64,000 nucleotides of DNA. Origin: Rotaria socialis (taxonomy: Eukaryota; Rotifera; Eurotatoria; Philodinida; Philodinidae). Position 1 is the first letter of the stretch, and every line of letters starts with the position of its first letter. The stretch is from positions 62,001 to 126,000 of the forward strand of contig CAJNYU010003219.1 of assembly GCA_905331475.1 (NCBI GenBank), written 5' to 3'. Below the pieces are notes generated by a model that saw only the letters and a program-made list of their open reading frames with translations, was not told where the DNA came from and ran no database searches. The position numbers and the translations under genes are program-made. Positions 54,701-64,000 of this stretch are shown here, piece after piece.

Positions 54701-57700
54701 CATTGAGAAATATTCAAGGACATGAACTATTTTAAGGATATAGATACTTAATTAGAAGTTGTAATATGAAACGATAGAAACATTAAAAAGAACTCGATCA
54801 CCTCCGTTTTTTTCCTTCTAATTTTAGAGTGGCAATGATGATTTTTTAACTCCAATTCATTTTTCACTTGTTTACAATATATCTCAAGATAGAAATGATC
54901 TTCGAGGCAAACCATTTATTCTCGAAGGAAATATTCCAATGATTAATGCAACTGACGAAGAACGAACAAAAAAATTTCAAGTAATAAATATTTTATATTT
55001 GCATAACAGAAAAAAAACATACTGAACCATTATGATAATTTTTAGGCAAATTTTTATAAGGGATGTGGAAATGACGATAAATGCATAACTGATCTTCAAT
55101 TAACAGCTGAATTTATCAATGGGCAAAAGTAAGAATTAGCATTATTTTTCTTTTTAAAACAAAAATAATTGTTATTGATTAATCTATATTCATTTATCAA
55201 GCAAATTCCTCTTCAATGATTCGTAAGATTTCACGCCTACAGCTTTTAACACACAAAACTATTTAAATAGGATTTCCTTTTTCTTTTCTAATTGAATTTT
55301 CTTTTTACATTTAGAACATTAAACCTTTCGGTACTTGGCATTGATTCTGAAATCCGTATACGTCTGAATTTATCAAATGTACCATCAGAGCCAAGTCGTC
55401 GTAAGGCTGATCCAGCATTTGGAACGAAAATCGATGTTTATTTCCCAACATCATTTGTTCAATTTTCACAAGCAATTATGGTTAATAAGAAAAGTTATTT
55501 TTTATTTTAATTTAATGTTTTTTCTTCTTCCCATAAAAGGATGATAAAAGTTATTCATGTCAACCAATACATCGTAATCATGTTCGTTGTAAAATGACAG
55601 ATTTTTTTAATAATCCATTTCCGCCAGAAAAATATTCTATAACAGAACTTGTATTTACGTTATCCAATGTATCATTAAGTAATATTTTACGCTTTGAATT
55701 TAATTCAACAACATTAACTGATGAAACAAATTTGGACAATAATAATGTTACTCTCGTAGCAAAAGTTTTATTAAAAACTGATTTAAATCTACGTGCTGGG
55801 CATGAACCTGAACAAGTTTCAGTTAGTGGTGAAGGAATTCTTGGCTTGAGTTCACTTAAAAATCTTGATCAATTCGGAATGGAAGTTACGCATATTTACA
55901 CAGTAAGATATGAAGAAATAGATATTCAAAGATATTTTGATTTGAAAAATTGCAAAGACCATTTAAATTTTTCATTAACTACCTGATGAATGTTACAAGC
56001 TACTTAGATTCAAAATAGATGTATGATAGGTCGCTAATTGAAAATTTTCGACAAAAAAATTAAGACATAAAATCCGAGGTGGTTTATTTTCAGTGTAAAG
56101 AAACAAGTTCCAATAATGATATCGTGTTCAGCCTGTCAGTGTTATCCTTTTTTTTTATCAAAGCAAATTATTCATATTTTATCTGTTGTAGTAGAAACAG
56201 ATAGTTCAAGACATAATGACCGTCGTATATCATACGTTATCATAGTTGGAGTACATGAAAGAGAATTTGCTAAGGTTAATGAACAAAACGAAAGAGAATA
56301 TCTTAATATTCAATGATATAAAATATATATTATCTAATGAATTCTATTCATCAGAAATGTAATTCAAGAACGATAGTCCCACAAAAGTGCTAGTCATAGG
56401 CTACATAAATTTAAAAAAATGAAGATTGAAGACTATTTTTTAAAATATGTGACACATTGAATTGAGTCAAGAAAATATCTATTCACAAGTAACAGACGAA
56501 TATTAAATTTTATTTTCATCATTCAGATAATTAATAGTGGCCCCAACAATGTTCGCTCACATAATGTAACTATACTATGGCCCTACGAAACGTTAGAGAA
56601 TGAATGGGAAAATGGAAAAATTTTATTATATCTTGTTGAAGAGCCCATTATTGAAATTTCATCAACACTAACTAGTACAGGTACTAAAATCGATGGTCAA
56701 TGTGAACGATTACCTAAATGGCGTGATCATATTCACATACTTGATTCACTTAATCGAACGTCGTCTAATACTCGACAACGTCGTGATGAACAAAATGTTG
56801 AGGGCACTAGTGATTCTAAAATATCAGCAGCAGTAACAACAATAACACCAACAACATCATCATTCTCGATACGTTCACTAACATTAACATGCGATCCGAA
56901 TTCTCCAACTGTTCGTTGCTATCCAATATATTGCCATATTAATGGTCTTTCAGCACAAAGCTATTATTTTATAAAGCTTCGTGCTCGATTATGGAATAGT
57001 ACTTTGATTGAAAACTATTTTGACGGATATGATCGCGTTGATATACAATCATTTGCATCAATACATATCAATGATCTACTGATATTTCAAACATCAACAG
57101 ATAATGATAATGCGACAGTAAGTAATAATCTTCTTATATTTTTTGCAAAAGAAACGAAATGAATTAAACGTTTATTTTCTTTATTTTTAAGGCTACAACA
57201 CCTGCAGAATTTGCAAATCGATCAGATAAAATAATTGTACCACGTTTACCTCTTTGGGTTCCATTAGTTGGAGCAATGGCTGGTCTTATCCTTCTTGTTT
57301 TCATAGTTATTGTTTGTTGTTTGGTATGTTATATACTAGTGGAGAACTTTTTTTCTATTAGAAAAAACGAAAAAAGAATTAAACGAGAAACATTAGACAT
57401 CATTCATCTTCTCTTGCCTAGGTCGGTTTTTTTCAACGTGTTCGACCACCATCATCTCTTCTTCTTCTTTAAATAGTTATCCTCTGATCTTTTATAGCCG
57501 GTATAATTGCTCGTTGTGTTTGTCTTTTTTTTGTGTTTATCTGATTATTCGACATCTGCTTATTTTTTATTTTTATTTATTTTTTTGAAATTTCCCTTTT
57601 AGCTGGGTTTTTTTCAACGAACAAAAGCACTGCCATTGAAAAAAAAATCGACAGCACTTACACTTGATGGTACAACAACAAATAGTTCAAGTGATGAACA

Positions 57701-58028
57701 TCAACGAATACTTCTTCGGCAAGCATATCGTCAACCCATACTAATTCCATCGTCGACAACAAATTCATTTAATAATGAAAACTATCATTCACAACAAGCA
57801 ACAACACCATTAATACATTCAATACCTGAAGTGCCATCGGCCGATAATCATGATCAAGATATTGATGAAGATGAAGAAGATGATGAATTAATACAAAATA
57901 ATCTTGGTAATCAATCTGATATTGACGAAGAAGCACGTTTTCCAGTTGAAGATGATGATGACGAATATTCATCGAAAATGAATGAGCGCTTAGTAGATAC
58001 AGAATCAATCAATCATTCAATGAAATGA
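51759..58028 (+). CDS. Integrin alpha subunit
   Basis: Eighteen exons (51759-51913, 51967-52124, 52183-52277, 52345-52428, 52492-52605, 52664-52805, 52873-53240, 53300-53402, 53472-53772, 53841-53957, 54010-54193, 54828-54980, 55046-55128, 55315-55480, 55540-55902, 56527-57117, 57192-57323, 57603-58028) join in phase to 1,244 residues. Integrin alpha chains pair with beta chains as cell-matrix receptors. Visible parts: a signal peptide; a beta-propeller with FG-GAP repeats, including the calcium loops DLNGDGYTDL (336-345) and DLNKDGIDDL; thigh and calf beta-domains; a furin-type site RQRR (945-948), as in cleaved alpha chains; a single membrane helix (1080-1103); and a juxtamembrane GFFQR, the variant of GFFKR. 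There is no I domain. The tail is long and acidic. Introns before exons 12 and 16 are over 600 nt. An alternative last exon is listed separately. Confidence 0.93.
57422..57472 (+). other. Alternative last exon of integrin alpha (short tail)
   Basis: After a good acceptor (ttgcctag), an in-phase 51-nt exon reads VGFFQRVRPPSSLLLL and stops. The exon at 57603 starts LGFFQRTKALPLKKK. Both accept the same phase-0 donor at 57323, so they are mutually exclusive ways to finish the protein: a 16-residue tail (1,119 aa in total) or a 141-residue tail. Vertebrate ITGA3, ITGA6 and ITGA7 also swap cytoplasmic-tail exons at this point. Usage cannot be judged from DNA alone; a decaying duplicate is the alternative. 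Confidence 0.65.
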
Positions 58029-58607
58029 AACTTTTCTTTTATAACAGTGCATGATTCCTTTTCTCTTTCTTTTGTAAATCACCTATTCACGCATAGTTTC
58101 TTCCGTTTCTTTTTATTTTTAAATTTAGTAGTCAGATAGACTTTTAATTGAATGTATTTTTCACAATTTTTATTGGCAATACGAATGCTGGTTTTTGCTA
58201 GAGAGAATGATGCTTCCTTTCCTTTTCTTTCCTGACAATCGTCTATATAGCATTTACATATTAAATTAATCTCAGTTTTTTGTCCGGTTTTGTGTCGACG
58301 TATTCGTAATGCTCAAAACGTTTTTCTTTTATTTCTTTTTTTAAATGTTACTTGTTTTGTAGTCTATTTTAAAATATCTCACCCTTCTTCACACCTATAG
58401 TCAGATGATGTTATGCTCACTAAATAAAATATGCTCACAGTTTCTATCAAATAAAAAATACAATGAAAATATTGTCAAACCATCTGTTGCAATTGCTTTT
58501 CAAAAGATATTCTTGTAGTATATATATATAGACTTGTATGCTTTTATTCTCCTTCAGATTCTTTATTTCTTAGTTTGTGGTCTTGTGTATTAATAAGAAA
58601 AAACAAA

Positions 58608-61600
58608 ATGTCGGCCGAACAACGTAGAGCTGAGCTCGAAGTTAAACGAGCTAAATTGGAAAAGATGCGACAAGAAAAATCACAAAAACCAGGTGCAACA
58701 ACGCCAATGACGCCAAATATATCTTCGATATCAATGGCTGGATTATCAGCACCGAGAGAAGATGCTGATCCTGATAAAATATTAAAAGAAGTAGGTATTC
58801 ATCAAGCAGCATCATTACCGATGAGTTCACCGTCGGTATCACCAGCAACAGCATCCTCACAACAAAAACGTCGACCGCCAGCAAATATTGCATTACAAAT
58901 ATGTCAGCAACCAGCGGCAACAATAAGTGTACCACCAAAAGAATTAGTTACATATTCAAAAGAAGTTCAAACGATAGAATCTGGTGAAAAAGATCCAACA
59001 GCAAGTCCAATTCAACATGATCATTTACAGTGGGACGATGAATTTCAACCATCAACAACAGGCGAACATAATCGTCTTGTTTATGTTAGTGATGATGATA
59101 CAATGAGTTTTGATGAGACTTCAAAAGCATCGATTGGTATGACATTACCACCAGCAATAGAATTAAAACGTGCACGTTCACTTAAACAACAACATAAACA
59201 GCAAAGTTTACAAGGTCAAGCATCATTAACGAAACATGAATTAACAAATGATGAACGTGATCAAATATTAAAGAGTGATCCTTTTCAAGATTTTTTTTCT
59301 CGTACATCACGTTTAATTGAGCGTTCATTGTGGGAAAGTCCAAAAGCATTCGATATATTTAAAGATTATAGTGGAAGAGATTTAGATGGACAAAATGAAA
59401 AAATGGATGTTGGAGAAATCATTAAATTTGACCGAGAATTTTTCGATGAACGTTGGACACGTCATCGTATTGTGACATGTATTGATACATCAACTTACCA
59501 TCCTGAATTAGTTCTTGCGTCATATTCACAAAATGATGAATCATCACATGAGTCAGACGGTGTGGTACTTATTTGGAATTCAAAATATAAATCGAAACCA
59601 ACACCTGAAGTAAGCATTATGTTATTTTAAAATACAATTCACAGGCGAAAACAGTAATAGAGGAGATTGTTGATTTTCCTTTTCGATAAGAATTCGATAA
59701 AAAAAAAGACTTTATACACTGCATGATAGAGTTTATTTTACAATGAAAAATAGAAAATCTAGCCATTTTAACAGATGTAACAGCTGTTACAATCATCAAT
59801 CAAGACAGCCTTTCTTTTATATCATATTTCAAAAAAAAGAACGATAACGAATTGTTGTTGATTTCTTAAGAATAAAAAACAAATGTCAACGTACTCTGTC
59901 TATGATTCAAACGTAATACATGAAGTAGTTAGTGTTGCTAATGACAGGGATTGCGTTTTATTCTATTTATCTTTGAATACATTTATTTACTTAAGCATCT
60001 TGGCATACAGTAACAAAATCATTCTTATTTTCGAACGAGATATCATTAGTGTATTATCAGTGATTATAGAAAAAAGCAAGGTATCTCACAATCCACAGGA
60101 AGAGAGGTTCAGAAACTTCTCTCTATACTCACGCAGTTTTTTTAAATCATATTTCAGAATAAAATATAATTTCATTTCAGCGAAGATTCAATAACAATAG
60201 AATAGCTACCAAAGCAATTCGATATAAAATATTTCAAAATGCAATGAGGTTAAACTCATTGATTTTTCATTTTTAATCAGATTTATTAATCTTGTAGACG
60301 TTGCGAGAGAGTGTGCACATGTCACTGGTGTCAAATTAAAAGAAAGATGTGAGTCAAATTGACTATAAATGATATGGATTAGCAATTCAGAACTTTTCTC
60401 AGACTTGACATCCGTATATAAATATCTTGTGCGAAAAGCGTCAATTTCGAATCGAAATTTCAGAGGAAATCTTTTCTACACTCAATAAATTTATGTTATA
60501 CAAATTTATATTTAATATTGAAAAAACCTTATAAAACTTCCTGTTTATTACGATCTAATAAATAAAAATGTGATTATTATTATTATTATTATTATTATTA
60601 TAGTTGTATCAAGGTCAACATACTTCCTATCTATTTTAATTCATCTTTAACTTTTAGTATGTATTCAATTGTCAATCATGGGTTACATCATGTGCATTTA
60701 GTAAATTTCATCCAAATATTGTCTTAGGTGGTACATATAGTGGCCAAATTGTTGTTTGGGACACTCGGACAAATAAACGAACACCTGTACAACGTACAGC
60801 CTTATCAGCTTCATCACATACTCATCCGGTCTATTGTTTGCAAGTTATTGGTACACAAAATGCAAATAATTTAATTTCAATATCGAATGAAGGCAAAATG
60901 TGTTCATGGAATATTGAAATGATGACACAACCACAAGAGAGTATGGATTTAGCCTATCGAACAAAGCCTGTTGCAGCAACACGAATGGTTTTCCCGGGTG
61001 TTGAAGTAAATAATTTTATCATTGGAAGTGAAGAAGGACAAGCCTATTCAGGTTCAAGACATGGAAATAAAGCAGGAATTCAAGAAAGTTATGAAGGACA
61101 TTTTGGTCCAATCACAGGTTTGTTTTACTTTCGATAGAAAGAAAAATAATTATAGTAAATATGAATGCATTACATTTGTCTTTTTTTATTATTATTATAA
61201 AGGTCTCAGTTGTCATAATGTCAATGGTTCAATAGATTTCTCACCGTTATTTTTAACTTCTTCATTTGATTGGAGTGTCAAGTTGTGGTCATTGAAAGAA
61301 TCTAAACCATTAAATTCATTTGAAGTTAATAGTGATTATGTTACCGATGTACGTTGGTCACCAGTACATCCAAGTGTATTTTTAACATGTGATATCACTG
61401 GTCGTTTTGATATATGGAATTTGAATCATGATTCAGAATTGCCATTGTTAAGTACAACACTTGATGGAAATGTTGCTTTGAACAAATGTTTATGGGCTCA
61501 TAATGGTCAACAAATTATATTAGGTGATGATCAAGGTAAATTACGTTTATATGGTGTTAATGAATTTTTAACAAATCCAAAACAAGATGATTTTAATAAA

Positions 61601-61705
61601 TTGAGCAATACATTACAAGACTTTAAACGAAATACACTAGATGCATTCGATGATAATCATCCCACAAATGCAGCAACAGCTACAGCAGCGACAACAACAA
61701 GTTAA
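58608..61705 (+). CDS. DYNC1I: Cytoplasmic dynein 1 intermediate chain
   Basis: Three exons, 58608-59609, 60658-61117 and 61203-61705, give 654 residues; human DYNC1I2 has about 640. The subunit links the dynein heavy chain to light chains and dynactin. The N-terminus ([20 protein letters not shown]) is the p150Glued-binding coiled coil. [14 protein letters not shown] (residues 109-122) matches the Tctex1/LC8-binding segment. [20 protein letters not shown] and YSGRDLDGQ lead into a WD40 propeller: [53 protein letters not shown] and [11 protein letters not shown]. The first intron is 1,048 nt and carries a (TTA)n repeat; the second is 85 nt. The start is the ATG in AAACAAAATG followed by SAEQ. 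The gene follows the integrin stop by 579 nt, a gap in which I see nothing. Confidence 0.95.
60572..60602. repeat. (ATT)n microsatellite in dynein intron
   Basis: About ten ATT units within the long first intron of the dynein intermediate chain gene. Confidence 0.85.
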
Positions 61706-61830
61706 AAATCTGCTATTCATAGTTCATACATGAACAAAAAAACAAAAAAATAATACATTTCGTTCAATTTCTTATCTTCTTTGTTAAATATGTATTCGCG
61801 ATATATAATGGCAAACTTATATCTTTTATT

Positions 61831-62748
61831 TCAGTTTTTTTTCTTCATTAAAAAAACAGAGTTTAAAACTTTAAAATTTATTGCATTAAATCCATTTCCA
61901 TAATAATGATTCCAATCAAAATCAGACGATTGCTTATTTTCAGCACTAAATGCATGTAACATATTTTCTTCGTCATGATCAAATTCTAATTCTTCTTCTT
62001 CTTCTTCTTCTTCTAATTGATGTTTTGTTTTACAACGTGCACCTTGTCCATATAATTTTCCTGTTCGACGATTACGAAAAGTAGCAATCGTGCGAAATGT
62101 TAATGATATACGTTGACTAGAAAAAGCTAATTCATCCGTATCTTTATCCATATCTAATCGATTATCTTGTTTAATTGAATGAAACCATTCACGATTGGTT
62201 CTCCAACCTAATACAAATAATGAATTATGAGGTAATTTAAAACGTTGTTTTAAGCCACTTTGAGTTTTATGTTTGAGAATCATAGTTCGAGTGGCACCTA
62301 AACTATAATTAAGTATATTTGAATCAATTAATACATCTAATGTTTTATCAGAATGTTCACCAATAAAATCTTTTCCATTGCGATAATATTGTACTAAAGC
62401 ATGATTTAAGTTTTGCTCCATAATTTCTTCAATTCTTTGTTTTATAATTAACGCTGTTGGCGTCCACGGTACAAGTTCAGGTTGCTCATCGGCTGGATGA
62501 CGATAAAGTGGTTCATATTCATCTTTATCTTCAATATGTAGGGCACCTTGAATAGAGATATCACGTGGCACACGTCCACCTTTCTGTTTCATTTCATTCC
62601 AGTTTACTTCATCACGTAATTTTGAAAAAAAATTATCAGCTATACCAATTGGAAAAATATTTACTAAAAGAAATGAGTCGTTAGAACCACAAGACATTGC
62701 ATTTAAAGCCCAATTAGGTATTGATGAAATGGAATAATTTGTGGCCAT
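61831..62748 (-). CDS. AlkB-like 2-oxoglutarate/Fe(II) dioxygenase
   Basis: A single exon, 305 residues. AlkB enzymes use Fe(II) and 2-oxoglutarate to remove alkyl groups from nucleic acids, or act on RNA or protein. The iron facial triad is visible as H132-x-D134 (IGEHSDKTLD) and H190 (REWFHSI), and the 2-oxoglutarate-binding arginines as R213 and R219 (RISLTFRTIATF). QYYRNGKDFIGEHSD is the usual lead-in, and SLGATRTM resembles the SLGSxRxF strand. The following TGKLYGQGARCKTK recalls fungal members of the family (WGQGAxxKT), from memory. The acidic tail with a nine-Glu run is low complexity. The lack of introns among intron-rich neighbours, plus the fungal-type motif, suggests acquisition by transfer; retroposition is the alternative. 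It converges with the dynein gene, with stops 125 nt apart. Confidence 0.88.
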   Translation of the reverse strand: MATNYSISSIPNWALNAMSCGSNDSFLLVNIFPIGIADNFFSKLRDEVNWNEMKQKGGRVPRDISIQGALHIEDKDEYEPLYRHPADEQPELVPWTPTALIIKQRIEEIMEQNLNHALVQYYRNGKDFIGEHSDKTLDVLIDSNILNYSLGATRTMILKHKTQSGLKQRFKLPHNSLFVLGWRTNREWFHSIKQDNRLDMDKDTDELAFSSQRISLTFRTIATFRNRRTGKLYGQGARCKTKHQLEEEEEEEELEFDHDEENMLHAFSAENKQSSDFDWNHYYGNGFNAINFKVLNSVFLMKKKN

Positions 62749-63751
62749 TTTTATTTATTTAAAATATAGCTACTGTTCTAAAAGAATATATCAAATATTC
62801 ACGAAGAAAAAAAATCATCATGTTGTTCAGTATTCTGATTCGAAGAAATTCTTTTGAGAATTATCTTGTATATTTCTTTATTAGAAACTATACATATTAA
62901 ATATCATGAACAATAGAATTCTAGAAAAAAAAGAGATTGAGACGAATAAGAGTGTCAATTTTCCTTTTTTGTTTTCTTTTGATTTGAAAGAATTCGGTTG
63001 CTCAGATCTGATCATTTATTCATTCTTTTCATGTGCGAAGAAAGTTTAACAATGCAAAATATATTAATTTATCATCTAATTGACATTTAGTTTATTTTTC
63101 TTAGAAAAAATGTTATCTATAGCATTCATGTTCTTGAAGTACATATCAGAGTGTGAGTCCTGGCAAGGAAAAAAGCAAATTTTTATGGCCCTATCTTGTC
63201 AGATGATCGAAGCAGAATGATATCTTCATTACAGTTTCTATTTTGTTCTTTGACTTGACTTCTAGAACTGTAGTTCAAATTATGTTTGAAAGTACATGAC
63301 CTCAGGAAGTAATTTTCCAATTGATCATTGCGTGAGTAAAAATTTGTTAAAACTCAAATCGAGTTTTGAATAAAACGGCTATTTCGTAGCTCATCTCATG
63401 AATTCTTAACGAATTATTTTATGTTGTATTTACTGTTAAATCAATTTATATTTTCTTACGCTCACTCACTTGTTGAACTCATTTTTCGAATAATGATAAA
63501 TGATGTATATTATTAATCAAATTTATCATCAAGTTTATTCATGGCATTAGGGATACTCTTTTTAAGCGTAAAGCTTATTGGTTCAATAGAAGACTAGAAA
63601 AAAATTCTTCACTACTTTAATAAGCTAAACAATGTGACTTATGTTTTAATACGTAAATATAATCCAAACGCAATCTTGTAATTTAACACTTTCTTTATCT
63701 GAACAGATATTATGTACCCCAATATATGTACAGGCATATCTTTATTTGTTT

Positions 63752-63782
<31 letters not shown>

Positions 63783-64000
63783 TCTACTACAAATGGGAAG
63801 AACAACAAAGACTAATGGTATTTCTTTATGGTTGATACGATGACGATAGAGACGAACAACAGATGACTGTCGAAACAAAGAAAAATAAGAAGAAAATCTT
63901 ACGTTTACATTCATGTACGTTTTCTGACTTCTTAGTATATACTACATAAGTAGAGAGAGTTGGTTTCTTTCCTTTCGTTCGTGATAGATGTCTGCTTGTT
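62749..64000. other. Intergenic right flank
   Basis: No gene seen. It contains a (CT)n tract at 63755-63782. The open frame spanning that tract owes part of its length to the repeat. Confidence 0.45.
63755..63782. repeat. (CT)n microsatellite
   Basis: About fourteen CT units near the right edge of the window. Confidence 0.85.

Noticed and set aside
57276-57476. Reading straight through from the membrane exon as a terminal exon
   Set aside because: The donor gtatgt at 57324 is strong, and both downstream GFFQR exons continue in phase, so intron read-through is not needed.
59883-60194. 103-codon frame within the dynein intron
   Set aside because: Lies inside a clear intron, has no conserved content, and the WD40 exons splice across it.

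Overview
The window looks like nuclear DNA of a small invertebrate animal, most likely a bdelloid rotifer. It is AT-rich, and the genes are animal genes (a Dbx homeobox gene, an integrin alpha chain, MED19, BUD13, a dynein intermediate chain) cut by many GT-AG introns, most of them about 50-75 nt. Two genes resemble bacterial or fungal families: a cytolysin C-terminal-like domain and an intronless AlkB-like oxygenase. That fits the gene uptake reported for bdelloids. The taxonomic call is inference; no rRNA or mitochondrial marker is present. Exon models were built by hand from splice signals and reading phase. For all the large genes the phases close perfectly.

Layout. 1.4-3.0 kb (-): cupredoxin-like protein with an acylation-type N-terminus, 3' end missing. 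3.6-4.4 kb (+): unknown 228-aa protein. 6.7-9.7 kb (-): Dbx homeobox gene with an 11-nt microexon inside the homeodomain. 9.7-13.6 kb: gene-poor, with some coding-like scraps. 13.6-24.8 kb: four head-to-tail minus-strand housekeeping genes in transcription order G6PD, MED19, ATP6V1A, BUD13. 25.8-27.9 kb (+): ten-exon low-complexity protein with PROSER3-like features. 28.3-28.7 kb (+): secreted-type cytolysin D4-like domain. 28.8-29.2 kb (-): possible small gene. 30.3-31.6 kb (-): Gly/Gln/Tyr-rich secreted protein, probably GPI-anchored. 34.4-36.0 kb (+): unknown protein with two Cys modules. 39.2-40.5 kb (-): secreted VWC-like plus Ig-domain protein with a Pro-Gln repeat.

40.5-51.8 kb is an AT-rich gene-poor stretch. 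It holds two short inverted-repeat transposons (MITEs), one almost a perfect hairpin, a decayed pseudogene and one possible small gene. 51.8-58.0 kb (+): integrin alpha gene with two alternative last exons, each starting with a GFFQR motif. 58.6-61.7 kb (+): cytoplasmic dynein intermediate chain. 61.8-62.7 kb (-): AlkB-like dioxygenase. 62.7-64.0 kb: intergenic.

The genes do not form one pathway. The minus-strand run mixes the pentose phosphate pathway, Mediator, the vacuolar proton pump and the spliceosome, as in co-linear housekeeping clusters or trans-spliced operons. The most unusual signals are the duplicated integrin tail exon, the homeodomain microexon, the stand-alone D4-like domain and the foldback MITE.
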